This document shows positions 22,980-36,010 of a DNA stretch of 64,000 nt, piece after piece. The notes under the pieces were generated by a model. That model was not told the DNA's origin. It was given only the letters and a program-made list of their open reading frames with translations, and searched no databases. The DNA is from Glandiceps talaboti. Taxonomy: Eukaryota > Hemichordata > Enteropneusta > Spengelidae. The position numbers were made by a program, and so were the translations under genes. The DNA is taken from the NCBI RefSeq assembly GCF_964340395.1, contig NC_135561.1, forward strand, positions 16,217,461 to 16,281,460, read 5' to 3'. Numbering within the stretch: position 1 is the first letter of the stretch; every line of letters starts with the position of its first letter.

Positions 22980-24192
22980 CAACGAGCATAATATTGAATC
23001 ACACCTAAATTGCAAAACAATGTTAAGTTATAGCACACTCATTTTGCAGTTTGAATATGATCACTTGTATGATAAACACAAACACAATATATGTCATTAC
23101 AAAGTTCATATCTTACGTACGGCATAATGTCATGTTAGCAAAACAAAAAGAAACTAAAAAACAAACAAAAAAAAGTCATCACAGCATTTCGTATCAGTTA
23201 ACGTAAAATTGATATCTTGTTTGTCGTATTTAACAATATGACAATACATTACCAACCTGTATTGAGTTAAATGAAGTACGGCCTTAGCCCAGATGCGCTT
23301 TCTTCGGCCACACAGAGGAACAAACTGCCAGCGTTTTGGGGTATATTGTATATATATCGTCGTCGTGTATTGCTAGGATCTTAGTCACAGTTCGTAGAGT
23401 TAGTAGTAGTATTTCTTGACCATAAATGACAAAACACTGTTACCAGATCGCTTTTATTACCAAATGGTATTGACTGATGCACCAATACGGGTCTGCGTGC
23501 TCAACAACGTGTAAACTGCTGGGTTTATATACTTCCTTTTGGTTTATTTTGTCAATATGAAACTCCCTCATATTATGAACTATTGTAGCGATTGTTGTAT
23601 CGGGTGACGGGAAATTTAATAAAATGAACATTCCTTTGTAAGGGAGTCATTCTGTGTGATGGCACTGGAGACTTTATTTGGAAAGATAGGACACAGTGAT
23701 GACGTCATCAAATATATAAACAATATGAAAGCACGCCAACGGTAATTTGGACAAATGGCTGCCTGGTGTCGTGTCGTGATGGTTGAACTTCGGGGAAGGC
23801 AAGTGGCTTGTAATTCAATACATGGTCGATTCCAATTCGGCGGTTGTCATGTCAGAAATTTTTAACCAGTGTGTTAACACACAGATATATCAACTATTAA
23901 TAGTTGATATATCTGCAACCCTATGATGTCAGGATTAGTATCATGACGTTAAACAGATTTCAGAGAGTGTTACAGAGTGTACCACTATGAGACAGTATTA
24001 AACTGGCACATGCTGAGTTTATAAGCTTTTTACTCAAAGAGAAAATACTTACGAACAACTTCGATTAAACTGTTCCAGTATAATGTTAATGTCAATGCGT
24101 GCCTTCTATAATATTACAAGTGTATTCTGGCATTGCTAGAACTGATGATTGCATACTAGGGATTTCCTGTACGTTTTTGATAAGTATGATAA

Positions 24193-24244
<52 letters not shown>

Positions 24245-24456
24245 CAGGCCCATGCATCCTGACTATACAAAACTTGATGCCTACTAAGGAAATAAAAACA
24301 TTGACATTTTATTGTGTTTGTGGATTATCAATTTGTGTTTTGTTTTCTTATCGATGATCTTGGTTTAGTGTGGTCTCGGTTCCCGTACACACATATTTTG
24401 GTTGTTGTGAATTTATCGAGTCGTTAACTTGTTCTACGTGTACAAAGCTGCCAATA
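22672..24456. other. Upstream region of gene T, with microsatellites and a perfect palindrome
   Basis: Holds a TA run (22753-22789), a GA run (22916-22976), a 34-bp perfect palindrome (23882-23915) and a CA run (24196-24242). No exon recognised. The promoter or 5' UTR of gene T is presumably here, but no core element stands out. Confidence 0.5.
23882..23915. repeat. Perfect 34-bp palindrome
   Basis: Each half is CAGATATATCAACTATT and the second half is its exact complement with no spacer. A cruciform or a dimer-binding site is possible; it could also be the remnant of a small inverted repeat. Confidence 0.9.
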
Positions 24457-24464
24457 TATGACCT

Positions 24465-24760
24465 ATGGCGTTTCATTGGGGCCTTTATTATGTACATCTT
24501 ATTTGACTCGCCTCGACAACTTATTTGGCAACTCGACATCTTATTTGACTCGCCTCGACAACTTCTTTGGCAACTCGACATCTTATTTGATTCGTCTCGA
24601 CAACTTATTTGGCAACTCGACATCTTATTTGATTCGTCTCGATAACTTATTTGACTCGCCTCAACAATTTATTCGGCTCCTCGATACCTTATTTGCCTCA
24701 ACAACTTCTTTGGCTCCTCGATAACTTATTTGACTCGCCTCGACAACTTATTTGAGTCGT
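24465..24760 (+). repeat. Minisatellite: 42-bp units of TTATTTGACTCG/CAACTCGACATC
   Basis: Tandem units of about 42 bp, each two related 21-bp halves: one ends in GACTCGCCTCGACAAC and the other in GGCAACTCGACATC. Later units diverge (GGCTCCTCGATA). The array and its left flank (GGCGTTTCATTGGGGCCT, TTATTATGTACATC) recur inverted at 43382-43727. The open frames here are repeat translation. Confidence 0.9.
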
Positions 24761-25007
24761 CATCTGCATATTCGCCATGTGTACATCTCATTCAAGTACT
24801 CTATCGCACGTTCTGCTGGTAGACCTAATTTGAACACCCCAAGTCACTGGAGATGTTTACCATGCCAAATAAGTTATCGAGCATCAGAAAAAGGAGTCGA
24901 GTCAAATGTGGCATGTATTATTCTTCGAATACTTTTCAGTAGGCTAGAGGTACCGTTGTATCATGACCCGGAAATACATCAGACGGTATGCATACCACTC
25001 AGACACG

Positions 25008-25150
25008 TCCAACTCGGCCCATTTCCAACTCGGCCCACCAACTCGGCCCACCGTCTACCAACTCGGCCCACCAACTCGGCCCACCGTCTGCCAACTCGGC
25101 CCACCAACTCGGCCCACTCTCTGCCAACTCGGCCCACTCTCTGCCAACTT
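25008..25150 (+). repeat. Minisatellite of CCAACTCGGCCCA units
   Basis: About ten copies of CAACTCGGCCCA separated by short spacers (CC, CCGTCTG, CTCTCTG). The same word occurs inverted in the array at 27190-27345. Not coding. Confidence 0.9.
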
Positions 25151-25199
25151 GACTATAGATATTTTGTCCCCTATTCGTCAATTCGTAAATACTAAGTAG

Positions 25200-27185
25200 T
25201 CAAGATGTACAACTCGATGTGATTGTAACTTCAAAACCGAAACACTTTGAAATAAACGATTGCGTTTATTACTAACGTATCGCCCACTTCGACACGACAT
25301 GCACTCTAAAATGGGTTGATCTTTTTTTTATTAATCGTTGGGAAGACGACTGTTGAAATTAAAGTATTTCGTGAAACTTGGCCTGTCCATGGAAGTACAA
25401 GGCGCTTTTACTTCCATGGTTTGTTGGAACTATTAAAAGTTAGCAACGATCGACACGCGTAGGCTGTTATAGCAGACCCCCGTATCGGGTAGCTACATGT
25501 TGAATGAGAAACGATCAAGCGTAGTGTGTCAGATTATTTTGGAATTATGTTGTTTCGGTTTGTTTGATGGAGACATTTCAATATGCTTTTATCTCGTAGA
25601 AAATAAATAAAGGTTTATAACTATTCATATAACATTGGTGGTAAAGTTAATTTATTTTTTCTTTAAAGTGTCAAGTTGTTGAATAACTTTGACCATTTGC
25701 AAATGGTGTCAAAAGGCAAACGAACTGTCCGGTGTGCCGACTAATCTACGGATGATTGACAGGCTTCGGTCGAGTCATCTGTATGCATTAAAATAAACTG
25801 ACACAATTTCAATATAAAATTAACACCCCCCCCCCGCCATACTAAATGAACTTTGTTGTTCTCGTTTTTTTCAGACAATGAAATATTGATCTTTTCCCTT
25901 ATGTATTGAACAATCTTGACAAATTGACGGCGGATCGAACCGGATCCGAATAAGAAATGCGGCAACCTATTAAAACGCCAATAACTTGTTCGTGGGAAGT
26001 CAATTTTAAACATAAAAAAAAACTTTTAATACCATATGTATGATATTCGTCCACTTTCCGTTCTTTCTCTCGATAATAGTTTGTGAAAACTGAAAAGTCT
26101 GCCCATTTCAAATTTTTGATCATCACTTGAAAATACAGTACTAGTATATCGTTTTATGAAGGCGTTTGACAACTGGCACTTAACACCTACTCAATTAGCG
26201 TCGCTCATCGTCCTCTCAATTACACAAATAAACAGGAAATGTAGACACCTCCCTGTACCACAGACAAGAAAATCCCGTGACTGAAAACACTACTATTACA
26301 TTTATTTCCGTTCCCAAATAACAATATAACAGTGTAGTTTTTTGGTTGAATATCAGTATTGTGATCAGTTACAAGATAATTCATCTCAGCATATTAGATG
26401 AAAAGGTAGTACGGTGTAGTACATTTCGGAAGGTCAATGGTATCTTACAGTCAATTCATAAAAGATTTCATGACACACATGTACCACATCCTGTAAACAG
26501 CGCGACACGCCTATCCCCGGCAGAAAGGGGGCATGGAACTAGACTACCCCGGAACCACGCCTCCAAACCCGTAAGCAGTTGTGATCAGTCACATATCTCA
26601 GGAGCACCACCAGCGAAAAATCATGTAAATTTCGATCTCTCATAGTGATGTTCGGGTGAGCCCGTGTCGGGGCATGGATGTATTAGTAAGATAATACATC
26701 CATGATTAGGGAGAGTTGAAAAAAGGGGCGAGTCAAATCGCGTTAATATCAGTGGTGTGAACGGTGCGTCAAACGGACACGTTGTTATATTGAAATACAT
26801 GTAGATAGGTAATGGTAGCCCGTCCTGCCGACGGTGAATGGGTCTACGTTACTGTACCCTCAACACCGAAGGGACGACAAACTGTATGCAAGCGCGACTA
26901 GGAAATGGCATGCATCGTGTATAGTGAACACAGAATTAATGTTTTCCTGTTTCATTTGATCGATATGAGTCCTGTGTTCCTCAACCCCTTCAGTAAATTC
27001 ATGCGATCTACATTGTATATGTACTAGTATGTCAATCCATAGTGTCTTTACAAGTAGTAGTAGTATACCGATGTCGGTGCTTGGAGCAAAGGATTTTTTC
27101 TCTGATTATATGAATATTACTAGTATTTGATATTATCACGTCATCGACTCAAGACCTTGGCTTTAAATGACACAAACATTTTCGT
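25200..27185. other. Intergenic, no gene seen
   Basis: No supported exon. Two short hairpins stand out: 25391-25421 (CCATGGAAGTA paired with TACTTCCATGG) and 26673-26704 (CATGGATGTATTA paired with TAATACATCCATG, loop GTAAGA). Confidence 0.5.
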
Positions 27186-27189
27186 CATG

Positions 27190-27345
27190 ACGTGCGTGGG
27201 CCGAGTTGGCATGTAAATGGGCCGAGTTGGCATGTGAATGGGCCGAGTTGGCATGTAAATGGGCCGAGTTGGCATGTGAATGGGCCGAGTTGGCAATAAC
27301 GTGGGCCGAGTTGGCGATGGGACGAGTTGGCAATGGGCCGAGTTG
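27190..27345 (-). repeat. Minisatellite of GGGCCGAGTTGGCATGTAAAT units
   Basis: About seven tandem units of about 21 bp with a GGGCCGAGTTGG core, complementary to the CCAACTCGGCCC word at 25008-25150. The spacers differ, so it is a related but separately amplified array. Confidence 0.9.
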
Positions 27346-28246
27346 GTCCTACCCCCACTCAGAAACCATACGTTGCTGCTCGAGAGTATCACAAATCTCA
27401 CAATACAAGACACATCGTCATTATCCATATTTATATCAATAATCAGATATCGATCTGTGGAATATCCTAGAGGCATTCAATCAATTTGTGTCAGGATGGG
27501 TGAAACTTGAAAGAAGTGTTTACGTTCGTATGTCCACAATGAACTACGACTCGTACGACGACGACTACTACTACTACTACTAGTAATTGTAGCGAGGCAC
27601 TGCCACAGGTAAGATTTTCGCCTATGTTTTCAATTGAAAACTAATTTGAAGTGCAGTGGTTATATTTACATAAACTATAGAATTTATATACTATTCCTCA
27701 TACATTTTGTATATGTAGCGTCACTTCACAATGTCAACGAAGGTGCTGACACTATTTTTGAAGGACCACCCTCCGCCTTCCCACATCCCAATCAAGTATT
27801 ACATTGTGCCAGCAGTTTTGAAGTTGAAAGAAGCATCATTGCTATGTAGCACACATTTAAAGGTATATTATCTGCAACGGGGACTATTTTTTTGGGTAAT
27901 TTCTTTCATTGAAAAATACGTTAAAACTAAACTGTAAATGGTCCAATCCATCTAATTAGAAAATTTACCTGTCTACTGGTCGTCAATATTACTCCAAAGT
28001 GACATTAGGGAGCTGTAAAACATTCGGCCGGTTTACTTCTTTTCAAACCGCCCGCCATACTTGTTGACATCGATAGAGGCAAGTCATGTGATAGTGATGT
28101 CATCATTACGCGATATATTGAGCGAGCGTGCCAGCACGAGATGTCAACAATGACATGCACAGCGCTAAGGGTCACACGGGCGGAACGCGTGGGATAGCCA
28201 GGCCAAGTGGTTTTGGGACTGATTTAGTGCTGAAATATGTATTACA
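27346..28246. other. Intergenic, no supported gene
   Basis: Short open frames near 27731-27937 (plus) lack splice or domain support. A CGA/CTA triplet run lies near 27556-27583. Confidence 0.4.
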
Positions 28247-28285
28247 ATGGCATGGATAAGCGACGGCGATGCTCTGGAATACGAT
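28247..28285 (+). CDS. Possible first coding exon (MAWISDGDALEYD)
   Basis: An ATG-started 13-codon segment is followed directly by a consensus donor (GAT|GTAAGT) and preceded by a CG-containing region (28020-28200) unlike the AT-rich surroundings. That combination looks like a promoter-proximal first exon. I could not connect it to a downstream exon. Acceptor-like sites at 30119 and 36733 open only short frames, so this may equally be a non-coding transcript or chance. Confidence 0.25.
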
Positions 28286-31200
28286 GTAAGTATAAACCAC
28301 ATTAATTTTGCGTTTTGTAAGAGTCTAAACGCCGGTGTCACGCCGATTGCAGTTAGTGAGTGACAAGGCGTTCCGTAGCTGCAATAATTGCAGCGTTTGG
28401 TGTGATTTGAGGGATGTTTCATCTGTTTGTGTGCCTTTTCGTGTTACAATGTTTAACCCGAATAAACACCGGAACACAAAAAGGCACAAAAACAGACGAA
28501 AAAGCCCCCCAAAATCGCAGCAAACACTACAATTATTGCAGCTAGGCGATCAATGAAGTTTGATACACACCGTGTCTTTTTAGTGGTCTGAGGTATAGTC
28601 GCAAACAGTGAGATACAATTACTAGCAGAACTATGAACACTTGACGCCGGAGAGTGAAGATATTACTAACAGATCAATAGAAATAAGGGCTGAACTAAAT
28701 ACTTATTAATCCATGTGAAAACAAATTTGCAGTCCATGAACTGCATACAATATTACATGTAGATGCCTCGAACACAACAACGCGTACTGCATGTCGAGAT
28801 GTACCAATGTAGAAGTACTGAATACCATTGGTGTATTATCCCCCGGACGCGAACTAAATTTCAGTGAACAATATTTCGAATGAAAACACCAAAAAGAAAA
28901 CAAAATGGCCTGGAACATGTGCACTGCAGATTTCTTTCATGATTATTTCAGAAGAAATACATATTCCGTCAAATTTCCATATTATACATGTTATGAATTC
29001 AAAAAATATGTGTACAGTCTAGTAAAGACTTATTTACTATACATTACATATAATTTTTTGCAGTTGGATTACTAATTATTCAATATGTCATTCATTATTT
29101 ATATCAATCATTTAGTCATATCTTCAGATCTTTACTGTCCAGCATCAATTGCTCCTGAGGGGTATCAGCAGATTGTTTTTTGTTTGTTGTTGTTGTTGTT
29201 GTTTTGTTGTTGTTTTTTTTTTGGGGGGGGGGGCGTATTAGAAAATGGGGACATGATGAAATTGGTGAATGTGCTTTTTTTTTGAAAATTGAGATCGGCT
29301 GATGGGGAGGGAGCTAAAGTTTAACCCCAAGAGTCATTTACCAAGTGCATTTCCAACATTTCTTGTGGCTTCACCATAATAAGTTCTAAAACCTATTTTG
29401 AATTATCATGAGTTGGGCAACTCCCGAGAATGTGTTTGTTTATGCCCTAAATCTCTTCATGGGAATTGAAGACAATATTGATAATATACTATGGCTTTCA
29501 GTAATGTGTATGGTTTGAAATTTTAGCCTCAACAGCATGGCCTCTAGCATGTCATCATTTTTAAAAGAATGCTCACCATGGGAGGAGGACACTAACATTC
29601 ATGGTGATGCTGTTTCTCGCCCAAATCAAGACTGTGATGGAAAGCCCTGTCGGCTAATTAACTCCAAGTACATGTATATGTTATAGTCCAGTGCCAGATC
29701 TCTCCCTGTAAAGGCCATCACTAAATTTATTGATTTCAAATGTGTACCTTCATTACCCTAATAGTTGTTGAGAATTTACCAATGAAAGTGATTCCATTGT
29801 TACATATAGGTACATATAGCACATACATGTAGGAGTAGTATTAAAGTTAAAGTAGAAGTACTTGGTAGATTTAGTTCGATTGTACAGAATGTGGTATAGG
29901 CATTGCAGATAGGGACTGACAAATAAAGATAGAGAGTGAGTAGAATATTTGAAAGTAGCTCTCAAGCTGAGGTTTACAGTAAGAACAGAAAGGACAAGTC
30001 ACACTACATGCCAATTATAGGAATAAATAAATTCCTCTTATTTTAATCAAATTATGGCATCACTAAATACTAGCATGAAAATAGTGTTGATATATATGAT
30101 CATGTTTTTACTCTTTCAGACTCAAATAAATAATCTCAGTGGAGAAATTACAGTCTCTGGATAAGATGGCGAGAAAGGTTGATAGCCAGCGACCGAGCCA
30201 GGTCTAATGTTCAACCATGACATCATACTTGTTGCAACATAACCTGGATGTTATTACCCTGCATGAATACAAAGTCCCATACTTGGTATGTCATCATGTT
30301 TCATTATCTTGTTGAATGCTGTCCACAATTGTAAATATTGGTCATGAAATGTTTTTTCCCCAGTGTATTAATAGGCAATGTAATACAGCAATTACCATTG
30401 TGTGTTAGATCACTTGCTGATGCATGCATAACATCCCACTCAAACTGGCTTTATTACAAGCATGTTAGCAAGGGTAAACAAAAAACATTAAAATCTTGGT
30501 CCAAATATAGAAACCAACTAGTACTACAGATACAACCTGTTACACTTCTGCAATAGTCAGTGGAACCATAAGTGAACCGAAGTGGGCCTTCAAACATCTG
30601 TAATTTGTTAACATATTCATAATAATCTATGAGACTAGTCTGGCAATATGCTGATGCTGTGAGCCTTTCAATCTATATCGATTTACTTGGTGGGCTTTAA
30701 ACCCAAGCTTTACAATGCCAAATCAATGGATGGTGAAACATGGTATATTTATGTCACTGAGTCTTCAAAACATAAATAGGAGAGCTAGTATTACTTGTTA
30801 CTACCATAAAAGCTACTTTGTTGTGGGTAACAGGAATGCAATTATACAGAGGATCAGTATCTAGAATCATGTATTATTCTAAAATCACATCAGCTCAGCA
30901 CACATCATCTTTGACCTTTCATAAAAATAAACATTCTCACATAGGTTGAGAATAACCATCACTGGGCATTGAGTTTATGACTATGATGAAATCATGAAAC
31001 ACTGGCAATGTACAAATCTAATTTTTCTGTTCTTTCACCAGATGTCATTGTGCTTGCCTTGACAAGAGTTCACAGATGAGACATACTGATGGTACCACAC
31101 AAAGACATTGCTTCATATAGCCAATTTACCATTTGGCAGCTTAGTTGTCCAAAATCTGGGACAGACGAGTCATCCCAAATTGCTGGGTGTATGCATTTGG

Positions 31201-31583
31201 GGATAACAGCCCTGATCCATTTGGTCAATACCCTGAAAGGATACCGAGAAGGCTTGCCGAGATTGTTATTGATCGATGATACAAAGATTGATTGAATACA
31301 GTTGACTTTGCGCCTTCTTCAATGAGACAACTTTGATATACAAATTTGAGTTTGTGATAGACAAGCAAACAGTTTACTATGTACTACTTTTCTAAGATAT
31401 ATAAACAAACTGATAAGAGTGTCATGATAAACAACATTTGAGTGCTGGTCTTGTATGTGATTTTGTTGTGTAACAAATTTTATCTTTGCACAAGTCTTTC
31501 CTTATTTCACTTTATACAAGGAAAGACCATTCATTAGTGGTCATATTCAATCTTCTAGAATTTTCTTTTGTACGATAGAAGCT
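28286..31583. other. Intergenic or intronic, no gene seen
   Basis: No domain-bearing frame. Contains a GTT run with poly-T/poly-G at 29179-29234. Otherwise unremarkable AT-rich sequence. Confidence 0.4.
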
Positions 31584-31742
31584 TTAGGTGATGGGGATGT
31601 TGATAGTCACTTTGGGTCTTTTACTACCAGTTCCATCTCCCTTTACATTCCTTGTCTGTCCACCAGCTTTTTTTCCTGATAAAACTGATCTTTCAGATGT
31701 CATAGTCATACAGACGTCTTCTGTTCTAGTCTTGCCAAACAG
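31584..31742 (-). CDS. Possible alternative last exon of gene C
   Basis: On the minus strand an acceptor (AACTGTAG|CTG) opens 52 codons to a TAA at 31584-31586. The peptide is basic and Gly/Lys-rich (KKAGGQTRNVKGDGTGSKRP). Its phase 0 start fits the phase 0 donor of gene C exon 1 (35715), so it could replace the exons at 33367-33482 and 33185-33263 and give a 99-aa protein. No domain recognised. The composition looks coding, but transcript evidence would be needed to place it. Confidence 0.4.
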   Translation of the reverse strand: MFGKTRTEDVCMTMTSERSVLSGKKAGGQTRNVKGDGTGSKRPKVTINIPIT

Positions 31743-31839
31743 CTACAGTTACAATAAAAAGAAAGAAATTATTACTGTTGTTGTGATATCTGATTACTTA
31801 TCACTAAGACAATATAGCACCCCAAATCAACCCATCATA

Positions 31840-33100
31840 TATCTATACATATATATATATATATATCCATCCATACATACATTTGTACATACATACATAT
31901 ATACATACACAGCTAGCCATGTATACACATATATCTATCCATGCAACCATCTATCCATATATCGAGCCATGTATGTGCAAATATTATACATAGGGGTGCA
32001 AAAGTAATGGGTATAACATCTATATATTACGTGTATGGTTGTGTATATGTGTGTGTACACTGTATACATTTTGATTGTCCAGTCAACATACACCATACAT
32101 TCACACACACACCACAGGCATGCATGTATAGAGACATACAAAAGATGTACATGTGTGTATGTATAATGTGCATGTAACTTTTGTATGGTAAATTCACAGA
32201 CTCGCATAGGAATACATGTATATATAAATATGCATGTGTATGGATAGATCAAATTATGAACGTCTTTGTCTTTATCATGCAGTGTTTACAACATGTATGC
32301 TAATATTGGGGAACCTTGGTAAAAGAAAGTGGTATAAATGGCTTTGTTTCCCTGTAGAGTCTATGGTAATTTTGTTTTGAACAAAGGTGAAATGAGATGG
32401 GAACCCTGTTTGATTTTACCTACTTACCGCCCTGAGCAAAAACACTTAATGTATGTATGCATGTCTGTATAGTATATAGTATGTTTGTACATATGTGTAA
32501 AAACTTGTATTATATTATACATATTGACTTTACACCATATATGCCCATATAAACAGTGATAACACACATACATCCATACATATGATATGTACATAGTGCC
32601 TAAACATGATACATACATAACGACATGTACATGTGTTTGTCATGTATGTATGCATGTATGTATGTATGTATATATGTATGTATGTACGTATGTACGTACA
32701 TACGTACATATCATTGAGTATGTATGTGTAAACATTATGCATACATGTGTACAAACTGTATGTGTATGTACAGTTATGTATACATGCTGGTATGCTACAG
32801 ACACATGGGCATACATGTATACATAAATATGGATGTAAATGGAATCATGTATCTGTATGTCTTTCTGTATGTCTCTGCATGCTTGCATACATGCGTACAT
32901 GCATACATACATACACTTATATATACACATAGCATACGGCATACATATGAACATACACTTAACATATATATGCAGACATACTCACATATTATACGTATAA
33001 CATACATTGACTTGGACACCAGACATGAATGTATACACACAAATATGACAACATGCATGCATGCAAACATATATACTTTATGTTGTACAATTATGAACTA
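31840..33100. repeat. Cryptically simple ATGT/ACAT-rich region
   Basis: Two blocks (about 31840-32240 and 32440-33080) of scrambled TATG, ACAT, GTAC and TACA words. They generate many open frames rich in Met, Tyr, Cys, His, Ile and Thr on both strands, none with domain support. They look like decayed tetranucleotide microsatellites. Confidence 0.8.
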
Positions 33101-33184
33101 TTTCTATAACTTGTACATATTCAAAAACATGACAGTAAACAAGAATTTGTATGTAGATTTGTGTTATTTTACTTACATGCTATT

Positions 33185-35855
33185 TCAGTTCACCCTTCTT
33201 ATTCGCATGACTTTCCCTGTCGTGGCAATTAGGGCTACCAATATGTCTCCCTTTCCACTTTTCCTGGTCAAAGTGAAAGCAAGATCAATACGGTAAAGAA
33301 ATTATTAGTTGCATATGTGAAAAGAAAACCATTAAACTTCAAAGCAAAATGTATTTATAATATTACCTACTGTCATTCTTTTTGATCACCACCGCCACCA
33401 CCCTCTCCAGCTCTTTCACCTCCATCATCACCAGTTGTGATTCCTTCAACTCCCAAGACAGTTGTTGATGTAGTACTCTCACCTCTCAGACACTACAATG
33501 TACACAAGAATTGATAACACATTATATATGGATATTAATATCTGGTGTGGTAGAAACAGTAATATACCTCATTACATACGATTACATGTGACATTGTACA
33601 CCATAATTACACACAGACACGCACACACACACACATGACGTGTCGACACACAACTACTAGTCATCGTTACTGTGAATGCAGTGAATTTTTTTTTTTTTAA
33701 ATATCAATTTATATTTTCCCTCTTTTCACATCCAAGGACAGTAGAAATCATACAGATACTAATTTTCCAGATGCATTACCTGAATTTGGATTCCATTGAA
33801 ATCTCAGATACATTCAATTTCCCTTACTTTACTTGAAACAATTTCTTGCTGAGTTACAGTTGATGGAAGACATGTACCAGCAGCTCCTATTTTGAAACAA
33901 ACAAATGGTGGACATTCTTAGTATACAAATGTACATAACATGTTATTTTAAAATACAATACCAAAATTAGGGAAATCCACTTGCATCCATCACATGCTGT
34001 CCTGTGATGTCTAAACACAAAGTATAATTGACTTCACCGTTGGCTTGATAGTGTCATATTTTATAGAGCAATAATGTGTTTGTTGTGTATTGTCCTTACC
34101 AGTACTGAAAACAAGTGAGGGGCTGCAAGTACCATGTAGCCCCTCACCAGTTTTTAGTACTGTCTTATGTCGAGCACCCTTATAGTTATACATTAGACTG
34201 TACACTGTAATTTATTAAAAGGAGGCTCTTACCCGAATAGATTCAGATGAAAATTCTGAGCATACAAAAGTGAATTTAATGTCATGTTACATCATGTATG
34301 TATTGGATGTTTAGACCAGTTGTCAAATATGTGTAATATAGAACTGATTGATTGATTGATTGAAGAAAGTATTCTGTAGATAATTTTTCAACCATATGTA
34401 GAAAGAATAGATCCATGAGCTATAGTATAGGCAAACTTGATAATTATGAATCAATTTGAAATGGAAATAGAGTGCATTTGTTTTATTTTGTGTTCAACTT
34501 CTTATTTCTATTACTTTTCCAAAGCTTTTTTATATTTCTGGGGTTTTCACTCAAAATTAATTGCAATAATTGTAACACTGGGTTTTTATTTTCCGCCTTG
34601 ATTTAAAAAAAAAAGAAGCTTTCTATCGTTCAGACCTCTGGAAAACTACACCAGCACAAACAAACCCAGCGTGTGGAGCCGATCTGCATACAAAGTTCAG
34701 ACCCAGTTATTATGTCATTGCCTGCCCACAGGCATTTGTTTCCCGAGTTATGTCTCAGAATATTTCTATCAGAATACAATAAAATGTCGATAATACATGT
34801 ATCATTGATATTGACATATTTAGCCAACTATATATGAAAGGGGTAAAATTACACTTGTTTCTGTGATCGCGTAGGTCCACTCACCGCGAAAGAAAAAAAT
34901 TCTCTGCTCCAATTCCCCTACATGGCGTCAGAAATCGGTCTATATCTTTGGAAGTCATGGTCCGATTGTATCAACGACAACGATTTATCGGAAGATTATT
35001 AAATTTGGGAACTAGGAAGGGACGGAAGGTAAAATGTTCGAAATGTTTGCCCACTACAACGGCCGGTTGAAAGTTCATGTTTATCATTTATGTACGGTAA
35101 TGGTGGCTGCCTTTCATACCTTGTGTCTTCTTTCGCAGCGAGTGAACCTGTGCGATCACAGAAACAAGTGTGATTTACCCCTTTCATATATAGATGGCTA
35201 AAAACGTCAATATTACGATACTCCCGACATTTTATTGTATTCTGATAGAAATATTGAGACATAACTTGGGAAACAAATGCCTATGTGCCTGCCCCAAAAT
35301 CTGACATTTCCAAACTTGAATATAATTACGGGACCCCTTCATGACCCAAAAGATGTCTCAAACTACCTCAATGCTGTCAAAATGATAAAGTAACTCTGTG
35401 CATACTAACATTTTGAAAGAGACAGCGAGAGCACGCTACAAATTTTAGCAACGCGACATGTCAAATGAGGCATCTTATTCACAACTGACCGCCATGGTCT
35501 TACTTAGTCTGTAGGTACGATTACCCGTTTCAACATTTCGTGATACATCGCTATTTTGACTGTTTTGAATGGCTTAAAGATACTTTTCAATATTTCTTAG
35601 TTCTTGTATGAAAAAATGATGAAAACACTCAAAAATCGAAACTAACGCTACAGCAAATTTTCAGTCAAAACAACAACATACAGTTGTGATCAATCTAACT
35701 CTGTGAAAACTTACCTGCCGATCAGGGGATTTTGCTACCGTCCTTGCGATCTCGACTGTTTCCTTCCAACGATGTTTCTCCCCTCGAATATTAATTTTCC
35801 CCTCGTTTTCCCGAATCCGAGCACGTTTCTTTCCAGTTAGCTTTAGCCGCGCCAT
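33185..35855 (-). CDS. Gene C: small basic protein, 111 aa (three-exon model)
   Basis: Minus-strand exons 35715-35855 (ATG at 35855), 33367-33482 and 33185-33263; phases 0 and 2 agree and the total is 336 nt. The N-terminal 47 residues are strongly basic (KLTGKKRARIRENEGK, then HRWKETVEIARTVAKSP). Exon 2 encodes a helical, coiled-coil-like stretch (LKESQLVMMEVKELERVV). Exon 3 encodes SGKGDILVALIATTGKVMRI before the stop. The exon 2 acceptor (GAG|GTGAGA) has a weak pyrimidine tract, so that junction is the least certain. No signal peptide or known domain; I do not recognise the family. A small basic nucleic-acid-binding or nucleolar protein is possible but unproven. Upstream of the ATG lie NRF1- and CRE-like sites, which suits a housekeeping promoter. 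Confidence 0.55.
34720..35293. mobile_element. Fold-back MITE in gene C intron 1
   Basis: Two inverted arms of about 170 bp (34720-34894 and 35128-35293), highly similar: CAGGCATTTGTTTCCC at the left end and its near-complement at the right, with AGAATACAATAAAATGTCG and AACAAGTGTGAT words inside. The loop is about 230 bp. No coding capacity. Long arms and a short loop mark a fold-back transposon derivative. Confidence 0.8.
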
Positions 35856-36010
35856 GGCATCGCAAATTGCTAAGCCATGTCACGTCCAGTCATCAACAAA
35901 TTTCAACTCTCCTCTGACAACAACATAACTCGTGGAGAAATAGAGCATGCGCAGTCTACTTTGATACCGCACTGACGTCATAGGTCGTTTAAAGGTCGAT
36001 GTATTCTTGC
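35856..36010 (-). promoter_or_regulatory. Probable promoter of gene C
   Basis: Within 130 bp upstream of the gene C start codon are GCATGCGCA (35945-35953), a half or more of the palindromic NRF1 site, and TGACGTCA (35973-35980), a perfect CRE for CREB/ATF factors. Both are common in TATA-less promoters of widely expressed animal genes. No TATA box is seen. Sites read from sequence; activity is inferred. Confidence 0.55.

Noticed and set aside
24348-24724. Overlapping frames of 88-91 aa with repeated LFDSPRQL or CQISCRGESNKM words
   Set aside because: Minisatellite units divisible by three keep every frame open; no start context, domain or splice support.
30120-30164. Second exon for the candidate first exon at 28247-28285
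   Set aside because: Acceptor and phase fit, but the frame stops after 14 codons, giving a 27-residue peptide with no support.
32424-33296. Many Cys/Tyr/His/Met-rich frames on both strands
   Set aside because: Generated by scrambled ATGT/ACAT simple sequence.
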